From positions 31,219-95,218 of the forward strand of contig CANQKD010000010.1 in assembly GCA_947624375.1 (NCBI GenBank): DNA of 64,000 nt. The letters run 5' to 3'. A program made the translations under genes and the position numbers. The notes under the pieces are model-generated. The model did not search any database and was not told where the DNA came from. It saw nothing but the letters and a program-made list of their open reading frames with translations. Source of the DNA: an uncultured Clostridia bacterium. GTDB taxonomy: Bacteria > Bacillota > Clostridia > Oscillospirales > Ruminococcaceae. Of this stretch, positions 26,191 through 35,322 are shown piece by piece. How positions within the stretch are numbered: the first letter of the stretch is position 1; each line of letters begins with the position of its first letter.

Positions 26191-26945
26191 GCAGAATATT
26201 CTTCCAGCGGTGTGAGAAGCGGCGCGGATTTTTGGAAAAAGCGGAGAATGTGGAATGATGAGCAAAGGTTGTGGGGCGAAGTCTTGCCTCTTGCTTCTTG
26301 TAAAACGCAGGTATGAAAAAACGGCGCAAAGCCTAAATAAACATTTCTAACCTCTAACATCTTACCTCTAGCCTCTAATAGGGCAGAATATTCTTCCAGC
26401 GGCGTGAGAAGCGGCGTGGATTTTTTGGGAAAAGCGGAGAATGTGGAATGATGAGCAAAGGTTGTGGGGCGAAGTCTTGCCTCTTGCTTCTTGTAAAACG
26501 CAGGTATGAAAAAACGGCGCAAAGCCTAAATAAACATTTCTAACCTCTAACATCTTACCTCTAGCCTCTAATAGGGCAGAATATTCTTTCAGCGGCGTGA
26601 GAAGTGGCGTGGATTTTTGGGGAAAAGCGGAGAATGTGGAATGATGAGCAAAGGTTGTGGGGCGAAGTCTTGCTTCTTGTAAAACGCAGGTATGAAAAAC
26701 CGCCGCAAAACCTAAATAAACATTTCTAACCTCTAACATCTTACCTCTAGCCTCTAATAGGGCAGAATATTCTTTCAGCGGCGTGAGAAGTGGCGTGGAT
26801 TTTTGGGGAAAAGCGGAGAATGTGGAATGATGAGCAAAGGTTGTGGGGCGAAGTCTTGCTTCTTGTAAAACGCAGGTATGAAAAACCGCCGCAAAGCCTA
26901 AATAAGCATTTCTAACTTCTAACATCTAACTTCTTATCTCTGAAT
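26191..26945. repeat. Four tandem ~190-bp repeats containing heptads
   Basis: Copies start with GCAGAATATTCTTYCAGCGG at 26191, 26383, 26576 and 26762, giving periods of 192, 193 and 186. Each contains, in order, a GAGAATGTGGAATGATGAGC stretch, inverted AGARGCA heptads, AAAACGCAGGTATGAAAAA, and TCTAACY heptads. Copies three and four have one heptad fewer than copy two, which explains the 7-base length difference. Copies three and four are nearly identical, so the array grew recently. A 185-codon minus-strand frame across it is only a translated repeat. Confidence 0.9.
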
Positions 26946-27021
26946 TATGACTTATCTTAAAACACTTTACTTAAATATAAGAATAATTATTGCGGCGGTC
27001 AATGCCTTGGCTGCCGTATTT

Positions 27022-27050
27022 TTGCGCTGTCTGTTTAATATATTTATACT
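27022..27050 (+). promoter_or_regulatory. Possible promoter of the GH31 gene
   Basis: TTGCGC (27022-27027), a 17-base spacer and TATACT (27045-27050) lie about 135 bases upstream of the GH31 start. The long AT-rich leader 27051-27188 has no clear operator or riboswitch. Confidence 0.6.
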
Positions 27051-27188
27051 GTATTATGAAAATTACTATTGAAAAAGCACATGAAATAGGTTACTATAAT
27101 ATCAGGGGGAATTTTATTATTCTTCCGTTATTAAAATATTATTTCAGACTTTTGAAACTTTATCATTATTTTAAGGGAGGACGCTTTT

Positions 27189-29537
27189 ATGAAGTATTCC
27201 GACGGCTTCTGGCTCAATCAGCCGGGCTACAGTGTAAACTACGCAACGCAGATGTATGAGGTGACAGCAGACGAGAGGTCTGTTAGCGTATACGCCACCA
27301 CACAGTGGATAGGCAACAGAGGTATGACTCTGGGCGGCCCTGTGCTGGAGATCTCGTTCACATCTACCATGAAAAACTCTATCAAGGTGAATATCGTTCA
27401 CCACAAGGGCACGGTGAAGAAAGGTCCGTACTTTGACCTCAACGAGGACTTTGGTTTCAAGCCCGTTATCAACAAGCTGGCTGACGGCGGCTACGAGCTT
27501 ATCTCGGGCGACACCAAAGTTGTTGTGGCTTCACCCGGTCAGGGCTGGGATATAAAATACTACTACAAAGACAAACTGCTTACCAAAAGCGGCTGGAGGA
27601 CTACCTCGCTTATCGAGGAGGACAGGTGGGTTACAGAAAACAGAATGAACGCCCACGCTTCCGACAGGTTTTACGCAGTCTCGGACAGCGGCGACAATGC
27701 TGTTATACGCGAAATGCTGGGTCTTGGCATAGGCGAGAGGATATACGGCTTTGGCGAGAAGTTCACAAGCTTTGTAAAGAACGGTCAGACCGTTGAAGTA
27801 TGGAACAACGACGGCGGCACCTGCTCTGAGCAGACATACAAGTCGATACCGTTTTATGTATCTTCAAACAACTATGGCGTGCTTGTAAACCACCCCGAAA
27901 AGGTAACATTTGAAGTCGGCAGCGAGACGGTTTCTAAGGTATCTTTCGCGGTTCAGGGTCAGAACATGGAATATTTTCTGTTCGGCGGCGACAGCGTTGC
28001 AGACGTACTGATGAGGTACACAGACCTTACCGGCAAGCCTGCCCTGCCCCCTGCATACAGCTTCGGTCTGTGGCTGACGACATCTTTCACTACAAATTAC
28101 GACGAAGAAACGGTAACTTCGTTCATAGACAAAATGGAGCAGTATGAGATACCCTTGCAGGTGTTCCACTTTGACTGCTTCTGGATGAAGGAGTTCCGCT
28201 GGTGCAACTTCAAGTGGGACGGTGAGATGTTCCCCGACCCGAAAGCGATGCTGACACGCCTGAAACAGAGAGGTTTGCAGATATGCGCCTGGATAAACCC
28301 CTACATAAGCCAGCACTCGGAGCTTTTTGACGAGGCGGCGCAAAACGGCTATCTTATAAAGAACAAAGACGGCAGTGTGTTCCAGTGCGATCTGTGGCAG
28401 CCCAGCCTTGCGGTTGTTGATTTTACCAACCCTGCGGCATCTGAGTGGTACGCAGGTAAGCTGAAAGAGCTGTGCGAAATGGGCGTTGACTGCTTCAAGA
28501 CCGACTTTGGCGAGAGAATACCCACCGATGTTTGCTACTTTGACGGCTCTGACTCGCTGAAAATGCACAACTACTATACATATCTTTACAACAAATGCGT
28601 GTTTGACGTGCTGAAAGACTACTACGGAGAGAACAAGGCGTGCCTGTTTGCGCGCTCTGCCACCGTGGGCGGACAGAAATTCCCCGTACATTGGGGCGGC
28701 GACTGCTTCTCTAACTACGATAGTATGTGGGAAACGCTTCGCGGCGGACTTTCGCTGTGTATGTCGGGATTCGGTTTCTTCTCGCACGATATTTCGGGCT
28801 TTGAGGCTACCGCAACACCCGACCTTTACAAGAGGTGGACTGCGTTCGGACTGCTTTCGACCCACTCGAGATACCACGGAAATTCTTCCTACCGCGTGCC
28901 GTGGAACTTTGACGAAGAGGCGTGCCGCGTTTCAAAGCACTTTACAGACCTCAAGGGCAAGCTGATGCCTTACCTGTTCTCAAACGCCGTATTTACGCAT
29001 GAAACGGGCGTGCCGATGATGCGTTCTATGGTGATAGATTTCGGTTACGACAAGACCACACACACGCTCGATACGCAGTATATGCTGGGCGATTCGCTGC
29101 TGGTAGCTCCCGTGTTCAACGAGGAGGGCACTGCCGATTTCTATCTGCCCACCGGCGGAAAGTGGACTGACATTCAGACGGGCGAGAAGCTTGACGGCGG
29201 CTCATGGTACACCAAAAAGTACGATTATTTCGGTCTTCCGCTGTATGCAAAGCCGGGAAGCATAATACCGTTCGGAAACTTCAAACGCAATGTTGAGTAT
29301 GATTATCTTGACGGCACGGTGTTCAAGATCTACGGCTTGCAGGAGGGCAAAACAGCACAGCGCAAGATATACGACAAAGATGCAAATCTCATCTTTGAGA
29401 TATCGGCGCAGCGCACCAAAGAGGGCATAAAGCTTTCGTACACCAAGACAGACAAGGCGTTCACGGTAGAGTGCGCCTGCTGCGGCAAGAGCGTTGAATG
29501 TGTCCCCGGCACGGACAGCGCGGTGATAGAGCTGTAA
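27189..29537 (+). CDS. GH31 glycoside hydrolase, alpha-xylosidase (YicI type)
   Basis: This 782-residue cytoplasmic enzyme has no signal peptide. The N-terminal beta domain is followed by the GH31 barrel. The nucleophile Asp is in CFKTDFGERIP (about 439), and the acid/base Asp is in VHWGGDCFSNYDSMW (about 503). The GFGEKF and FHFDCFWMKEFRWC motifs and HDISGFE are shared with E. coli YicI, whose length is similar (772). That points to release of alpha-xylose from isoprimeverose or xyloglucan oligosaccharides; alpha-glucosidase is the alternative. RBS AAGGGAGG eight bases before the ATG. The gene is monocistronic with its own terminator. It fits a plant-fibre diet. Confidence 0.9.
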   Translation: MKYSDGFWLNQPGYSVNYATQMYEVTADERSVSVYATTQWIGNRGMTLGGPVLEISFTSTMKNSIKVNIVHHKGTVKKGPYFDLNEDFGFKPVINKLADGGYELISGDTKVVVASPGQGWDIKYYYKDKLLTKSGWRTTSLIEEDRWVTENRMNAHASDRFYAVSDSGDNAVIREMLGLGIGERIYGFGEKFTSFVKNGQTVEVWNNDGGTCSEQTYKSIPFYVSSNNYGVLVNHPEKVTFEVGSETVSKVSFAVQGQNMEYFLFGGDSVADVLMRYTDLTGKPALPPAYSFGLWLTTSFTTNYDEETVTSFIDKMEQYEIPLQVFHFDCFWMKEFRWCNFKWDGEMFPDPKAMLTRLKQRGLQICAWINPYISQHSELFDEAAQNGYLIKNKDGSVFQCDLWQPSLAVVDFTNPAASEWYAGKLKELCEMGVDCFKTDFGERIPTDVCYFDGSDSLKMHNYYTYLYNKCVFDVLKDYYGENKACLFARSATVGGQKFPVHWGGDCFSNYDSMWETLRGGLSLCMSGFGFFSHDISGFEATATPDLYKRWTAFGLLSTHSRYHGNSSYRVPWNFDEEACRVSKHFTDLKGKLMPYLFSNAVFTHETGVPMMRSMVIDFGYDKTTHTLDTQYMLGDSLLVAPVFNEEGTADFYLPTGGKWTDIQTGEKLDGGSWYTKKYDYFGLPLYAKPGSIIPFGNFKRNVEYDYLDGTVFKIYGLQEGKTAQRKIYDKDANLIFEISAQRTKEGIKLSYTKTDKAFTVECACCGKSVECVPGTDSAVIEL

Positions 29538-29560
29538 GGCAACTAAAATCGAACATAACG

Positions 29561-29598
29561 AAAAACCGCTGCCACTTAGTTTTGTCGGCGGTTTTTTT
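29561..29598 (+). terminator. Terminator of the GH31 gene
   Basis: AAAAACCGC and GCGGTTTTTTT pair around a loop of about 20 bases, 24 bases after the GH31 stop, ending in a seven-T run. Confidence 0.8.
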
Positions 29599-29718
29599 AT
29601 CTGCCGGTTTTGAAAGAACGGCATATGGCGATGTGTGAAATTTATCGAATTTTGTAATATTTTGCCGTTTTGTTGATAGCATACAAAATATCACTGCAAA
29701 ATTTGTAAAAAGTAAGGC

Positions 29719-29747
29719 TTGTATGTCATAATAATATGCAGTATAAT
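29719..29747 (+). promoter_or_regulatory. Promoter of the three-paralogue cluster
   Basis: TTGTAT (29719-29724), a 17-base spacer and TATAAT (29742-29747) lie 42 bases before the first paralogue. The three paralogues are 12-20 bases apart, so one promoter can serve all. Confidence 0.7.
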
Positions 29748-29788
29748 TAAATTAACAACATAACAAAAAAATGGAAGGATACATTATT

Positions 29789-31159
29789 ATGACCAAACGC
29801 AAAAAGAGAATTATAATAATAACGGCTGTAACGCTTTGCATTGTAGCTGTAATAGTTGCTGCTGTTTCTTTGTATGTACACTTCAGCCACAAAGAAGTTA
29901 TGACCTACGGCGTGCCGTATAAAGAGATAGTTGAAAATACCACTATCCCGACTAAGCAATACAGCAATCTTGACCTTTCAAAAGCTGTTCTCGATGTGCC
30001 TGAGCACGGCGAGTTTTATCAGTATTACATAAACGGGCTTGACTACCCACGTTACACAAAAGAAGAAACCGCCAAAGTTGCCCGTGACATCTTCCCTAAG
30101 GCGTTTGAACTTGACCCCGACAAGCTTATATTTGGCGATGAAGATCAGCACCCGTGGGGTGACGGAGACGAATCATGGCAGGAAGATTTTTTGCAGAGAT
30201 ACTTTAATGTTTCGTACTCTGACATAGAATACAAGCATGACGGAACGCATAATGAGCCCCAAGGGTGGGTCTATGTAGCACAGGACACCCGTTTTGATGT
30301 TGGTTATGATTATCAGCTTATACCAGGCCTCACTATTCAGAATATGGAAGAAAGTATAAATCTGAGGGACTATAGTCAGCTTCCCGATAAGTCATATGAA
30401 ATGTTTGACGGCAAGCAGCTTAGCATGAATGACGCGCTAAAACTGTCAGACAGTTATTTAGAAAGGCTCAAAGACTATTTTCCGCCCAAAATAGAAGTGC
30501 GACCGGCGAATCTTTATGTGCTCAAATGTGAATTTGTTCCTTTGCTGGCTGATGAAGAAGGTAATTTTTCAGAAGGTGAGCCGATAGATTTTTACCAGTA
30601 TCAGATAGACTATGAATACCTTCTTGACGGCATACCGTGTTCCGATTCGGTATCATTAACATTTAACGCTTTGGAAAGCCTTTCAAGGGTATCAAGCGAT
30701 AAGCTTACTATAGACATATGCTATAGTGACAAAGTGAACCGTATACATCAGCACAGCGCTTTTGCAATAGACGGCATGGAAAAAGAGCCGCTGAAAGATG
30801 AGTTTCTGACACTCGAAAGCGCGTGCGATCTGCTGAGCGATTATCTTGCACCGCAGTATATGCAGCATATTGACGAAATAACAGTTAAATACGCCCTTAC
30901 ATGGGACGGCACGGTGGAGAATGACGGCGACAAACTTTATATGCGCCCCTACTGGTGCTTTCTTAAAGAAGACGGCTATGACAATGTATACGCAGAGGGC
31001 GGCGAAAAACAATTGCTGGTAGATATGCAGACAGGCGATATTTTTGCACTGGTGGGTGACGTTTATGTTTCTACCATTAAGCCGCAAAACGATAAAACTA
31101 TTTACGAGCAGCAAATGGATGCACAAGCGCCTCCGGGATTTTTTGACGATGAAGAATAA
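29789..31159 (+). CDS. Membrane-anchored extracellular protein, paralogue 1 of 3
   Basis: Not recognised as a named family. The 456-residue protein starts MTKRKKRIIIITAVTLCIVA, one N-terminal membrane anchor with positive-inside flank, so the bulk lies outside the cell. Conserved among the three paralogues are VPYKEI, LPTKQYDNLDLSKA near residue 50, a central YQYQxxYEYLLDGIPxxDS, the segment LKDEFLTLESACDLLSDYLA PQY, and a C-terminal RPYWCF...EKQLLVDMQTGDIFALVGDVYVST. That last part resembles a PepSY-like fold in pattern, which is only a suggestion. RBS GGAAGGA; the ATG six codons earlier overlaps it and is rejected. Mature part is acidic and Tyr-rich. Confidence 0.8.
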   Translation: MTKRKKRIIIITAVTLCIVAVIVAAVSLYVHFSHKEVMTYGVPYKEIVENTTIPTKQYSNLDLSKAVLDVPEHGEFYQYYINGLDYPRYTKEETAKVARDIFPKAFELDPDKLIFGDEDQHPWGDGDESWQEDFLQRYFNVSYSDIEYKHDGTHNEPQGWVYVAQDTRFDVGYDYQLIPGLTIQNMEESINLRDYSQLPDKSYEMFDGKQLSMNDALKLSDSYLERLKDYFPPKIEVRPANLYVLKCEFVPLLADEEGNFSEGEPIDFYQYQIDYEYLLDGIPCSDSVSLTFNALESLSRVSSDKLTIDICYSDKVNRIHQHSAFAIDGMEKEPLKDEFLTLESACDLLSDYLAPQYMQHIDEITVKYALTWDGTVENDGDKLYMRPYWCFLKEDGYDNVYAEGGEKQLLVDMQTGDIFALVGDVYVSTIKPQNDKTIYEQQMDAQAPPGFFDDEE

Positions 31160-31178
31160 ACTTTAATGAGGTGATACC

Positions 31179-32471
31179 ATGCTTGCCAAACGCACAAAGA
31201 GGGCTGTAAGAATAACTGCGATAACGCTGTGCATAGTGGCTGTTATAGTGGCTGCGACTATGTTGTATGTTTACTTCAGTCAAAAAGAAGTTACCACAAA
31301 CGGCGTGCCATATAAAGAAATAGCTGAAAATACCGCCCTGCCGACAAAGCAGTATGATAACCTTGATCTTTCAAAGGCTTTTTTGCACATACCGCAGGCT
31401 GATGAATTTTATGAGTATTATCGGATAGGGCAGGACTATGCCAACTACACGCCCGACGAGTGCGCAAAACAGGCACAAAGTATTTACACCGCTGCTTTTG
31501 ATGTTAAAGGAAGCGACAACATTGTTTATTGTGACGGTGACAATATACCGATACCGGGTGATCAGGCGTGGGACGACGTATTTCATGAAAGCTATTCTTA
31601 TCCCACCTACCCCGACGGGCATAAAGGTTTTGCCGGTTTTTCCGATACGGGCACTTTTTTGATGAGTGCCAATATTGAATATGATACTGTAGATGCACAG
31701 GTGGTGGAATATATCAACCTTGACAGCGGCGAGCAGCTGCCCGACAAGGCATATGAGCTAGCTGACGGTCAGACTTATAAAATGCAGGACGCTTTGGAAC
31801 TTGCGAATGCCACCGTTGAGAAAATAAAAGAGTTTTTGCCGACTGCCGAACTTAGGGCGACAAAATTTCTTGTGCTTTACTGCTATAGACTTGACAAAGA
31901 AACGGCTGAAAAAATATATTACTATCAGTATCAGACAGAGTATGAATATCTGCTTGACGGCGTGCCTTTTACCGATTCATACCCTGCAAATTTCAAAAGG
32001 ATAGAAAGCTTATATGATGTTTTCTGCGATCAGCTGCGTGTAAATATCGCCGAGGCAGGCAAGCCGGGCACTATAGAAAACAGTGGTTCTTTAAATATTC
32101 AAGGCAAAGAGCCGCAGCCGCTGAAAGATGAGTTTTTAACGCTGGACAGCGCCTGCGCCCTGCTGAGTGACTACCTTGCGCCAAATTACATACAGCACAT
32201 AAATGAAGTTACCGTAAAATACGCCATACCCTATGATGCGACTGCCGACCACACCGACGAAAGGCTGCACGCGCGCCCTTGCTGGTGCTTTATAATAGAT
32301 GACGGCTTTTCTTCTACAAACACGTTCACCTGCGAAAAGCAAATGCTTGTAGATATGCAGACGGGCGATATTTTCGCGCTGGTGGGTGATGTGTATGAAT
32401 CAACGACAGAGCACGAAAACGATATATCCATATTTGAAAAAAAGCTCAACGAGATAAGCGGAAAAGAATAA
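31179..32471 (+). CDS. Membrane-anchored extracellular protein, paralogue 2 of 3
   Basis: This 430-residue tandem paralogue of the preceding gene has an N-terminal anchor (MLAKRTKRAVRITAITLCIV...). The paralogous blocks VPYKEIAENTALPTKQYDNL, YYYQYQTEYEYLLDGVPFTD, LKDEFLTLDSACALLSDYLA PNY and LLVDMQTGDIFALVGDVYES are present. The region between about residues 70 and 150 has diverged, suggesting that part faces a variable partner. Start ATG with GAGGTGAT. Function unknown; exposure outside the membrane is inferred from the single anchor. Confidence 0.8.
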   Translation: MLAKRTKRAVRITAITLCIVAVIVAATMLYVYFSQKEVTTNGVPYKEIAENTALPTKQYDNLDLSKAFLHIPQADEFYEYYRIGQDYANYTPDECAKQAQSIYTAAFDVKGSDNIVYCDGDNIPIPGDQAWDDVFHESYSYPTYPDGHKGFAGFSDTGTFLMSANIEYDTVDAQVVEYINLDSGEQLPDKAYELADGQTYKMQDALELANATVEKIKEFLPTAELRATKFLVLYCYRLDKETAEKIYYYQYQTEYEYLLDGVPFTDSYPANFKRIESLYDVFCDQLRVNIAEAGKPGTIENSGSLNIQGKEPQPLKDEFLTLDSACALLSDYLAPNYIQHINEVTVKYAIPYDATADHTDERLHARPCWCFIIDDGFSSTNTFTCEKQMLVDMQTGDIFALVGDVYESTTEHENDISIFEKKLNEISGKE

Positions 32472-32483
32472 TGAGGTGATACT

Positions 32484-33828
32484 ATGCTTACCAAACGCAA
32501 AAAGAAAGTTGTAATAATTACTGCGGCAACGCTGTGCATTATGGCTGTTATAGTAGCTTCTGTTTCAATGTACGTATATAAAAGGCAAAAAAGCGCCTAC
32601 CGACAAGGTATCATACAAAGAAATTGCCGCAAATACCACTCTGCCGACAAAGCAGTATGATAACCTTGTTTTTTCAAATACCGTTCTCAATGTGCCGCAG
32701 CACGGCGAGTTTTATCAGTATTACATATTGGGTAACGACAACAAACGCTACACCAAGGAGGAGACTGCAAAAATTGCCCGTGACATCTTTCCGAAAGCGT
32801 TTGACCTTGACTCGGATAAGCTTGTTTTTGGCAGTGAAGAGGGCGAACCGTGGGACGATGATGATGAATCATGGGACGACGTTTTTTCTGCCAGATACTT
32901 TAATGTTACATACCCCGATACAGAATACATAAACGACGGAAAGTATATTGAAAAGAGTGGGGCTGTTGATATATACCAAGATGCTCATTTTGACTTATTG
33001 TATGATTGGCGGCATATGATAAACGCTACCGTAAAAGAAATGGTTCTGAGCGTTGACCTGGGCAAAGGTCAGCAGCTGCCCGACGAGGCATATGAAATGT
33101 TTGACGGCAAGCAGCTTAAAATGCAGGATGCGCTGGAAATGGCTAACCGATCTTTAGAAAGGATAAAAGAATATATTCCGCCCGAAATAGAAGTGCGGCC
33201 TGCAAATTTTTACGTGCTCAGATGTGAGTTTGTGCCAAAAACTGTTGACAGCGAGGGCAATATTATTGAAGGCGAACCGATAGAACATTATCAATATCAG
33301 ATATACTATGAATATCTTCTTGACGGAATACCTTTAACAGACTCGGTGCCGTATACATTTGACTTTACACAAAGCCTGCCGAGGGTAGGAGTAGAAAAGC
33401 TTGATGTTGAAATATACTCCTCTGACAGGATAAACCGTATTCATCAGCACAATTCCTGCGCGGTAGACGGCTTTGAAGAGCAGCCTTTGGAAGATGAGTT
33501 TCTGACACTTGAAAGCGCCTGCGACATTCTGAGCGATTTTCTTGCACCGGAATACACGCAGTACATTAACGAAATTACCGTTAAATATGCCCTCACATGG
33601 GACAGCACCATAGACAACACCGGCAAAAAGCTTTATCTGCGGCCATACTGGTGTTTTCTGAAAGATGATATGTATGACAATATATACGCGGAGGGCGGCG
33701 AAAAACAGCTGCTTGTAGATATGCAGACAGGCGATATTTTTGCCACCGTGGGCGATGTTTATGTTTCTACAATAAAAACGCAGAATGATAAGACCCTGTT
33801 TATGCAGCAATCGGAAGGAGAAGAATAA
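32484..33828 (+). pseudogene. Paralogue 3 of 3, frameshifted at an A6 tract
   Basis: The third copy starts at an ATG (32484) with the same GAGGTGAT RBS and the same anchor (MLTKRKKKVVIITAATLCIM). Frame is lost near 32587-32592, a run of six A. Reading on in the first frame ends at a TGA near 32660. Removing one A joins the anchor to VSYKEIAANTTLPTKQYDNL in the +1 frame, and the rest (from 32692, MPQHGEFYQYYI...) is intact to the stop at 33828. The body is closest to paralogue 1. So this is a one-base insertion in an otherwise good gene: a recent mutation, a sequencing error, or a slippage switch. Confidence 0.82.
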
Positions 33829-35322
33829 ACGGTGGTGAACGGCTGCCAGAAGCAAGAGAACGAGAAGCAAGAAGCAAGATATACGTTTTGAAAAGTTTCT
33901 GCAAAACTATAAAAAGCAGTTTCTTGCCTCTTGCATCTAACTCTGAACCGCAGCAAAAACGGTTTCACGCAAAAGATGCAAAACCGTTTCTAACATCTAA
34001 CTTCTAACCTCTGATAGGGCAAGAAATAGCTATTTCAACTTTCACTTGTTTTTAGTATTCGCGCTTACGCGCGGCGCAGGAGCGCACACATTGACCGCCA
34101 TAAATGCCGGTCAAGTGCCGAAGAACCCTCTTCGAGGCTTCTTCCATGCTTAACAACAAAGCACATATCTAAAAAACCTCGCCCATTCATACGTAGCTGG
34201 AAGAATATTCTGCCAGTTGTTTCTCTTTCAGAGGGTGGTCAGTGGGAGGGAATATATTTTATCGATCTTTTTGTAAAGACTTTTCACTTTGTTTGGCATT
34301 CCAGAATGGAACGTGGAAATATATCTATGCACCACAACAAGGGGAGGCGCAGCTGCCAGAAGCAAGATATTCAGAAGCAAGAGGCAAGAAATTGCTTTTT
34401 ACAGTTTAGCGTGTATTTTTCCAAACGCTCGTCTTGCTTCTTGCCTCTATCTGAACCGCAGAATAATCGGTTTCACGCTAAAGCCGCAAAACCATTTCTA
34501 ACATCTAACATCTAACTTCTAACCTCTAACAGCGGCGCGCACCACCGCCCCACACTTCCTACTTCACTCCCCTATTTTCCCTCCCCATCAAAACTTCGCC
34601 CATTCATACATAGTTGGAAGAATATTCTGCCAGCTGTTTCTCTTTCAGAGGGTGGTCAGTGGGAGGGAATATATTTTATCGATCTTTTTGTAAAGACTTT
34701 TCACTTTGTTTGGCGTTCCAGAATGGAACGCGGAAAGTTTGATATGACTTCTCATTAGGGAACGCCCTCTCTTGCATGGGCGTAGCGTTCCCTTTGGGAA
34801 CGCCCGAAGAATTTTTCGCTCCAAAATTAAAATGCGAAAAATTCTTCCCCCCCGCGGTCGTTTACGACCGCTGCACCCATTTGCGGAGCGCCTGCCGTAT
34901 GGGGATTTCGCCGTGCTGCGGTAGCGTTCGCAAGCGACCGCAGGCGACGAGGGTTTCACCGGCGTATGCACGCATACGCTACGACCTTGACAAGCCTTTT
35001 TCAAAAGGCTTGACCGAAAACTTTTCCGTTCTTGACAGGGCTTAATAGTTTTGCGTACTGTGTGGCGGTGAATGAAAAAAGCCCGTCACACCGCAAAGTG
35101 TGCGCCGCCGACCATATATGGCGGCGAGGGATTTTTAGATGCACGCTCTGTTGTTAAGCATGGAAGAAGCCTCGAAGAGGGTTCTTCGGCACGTTGCCAG
35201 ACTGTTTACAGTCTGGCAACGTGTGCGCTCCTGCGCGCTGCGTAAGCAGCAACATAATTACACAAAATAAAAGGCAGCGCACAAACGCTGCCTTACGATT
35301 TATTGGCTATGTTAGCGAAAAA
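33829..35322. repeat. Intergenic repeat mosaic 9 (heptads, duplicated H block, reverse P with J)
   Basis: AGARGCA heptads lie at 33850-33880, inverted heptads at 33921-33945, a CGGTTTCACG hairpin at about 33960, and TCTAACY heptads at 33990-34015. A GAAGAAC/CTTCTTC hairpin lies at 34121-34147. Two near-identical H blocks of about 138 bases lie at 34188-34325 and 34597-34737, each with a GAATATTCTGCCAG motif and a GGCRTTCC/GGAACGY hairpin. Heptads lie at 34360-34395, 34430-34450 and 34496-34535. Element P in reverse (34755-35041) is interrupted by J hairpins at 34789-34873. A GCCGCC/GGCGGC plus CACAC/GTGTG terminator-like module lies at 35088-35135. No gene is supported. Confidence 0.8.

Noticed and set aside
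26368..26925. 185-codon minus-strand reading frame with internal repeats
   Set aside because: It only reflects the ~190-bp tandem repeats; 186 is divisible by three, so frames stay open by chance.
27864..28877. 337-codon minus-strand frame inside the GH31 gene
   Set aside because: Shadow frame of a clear glycosidase gene on the other strand; no promoter or RBS.
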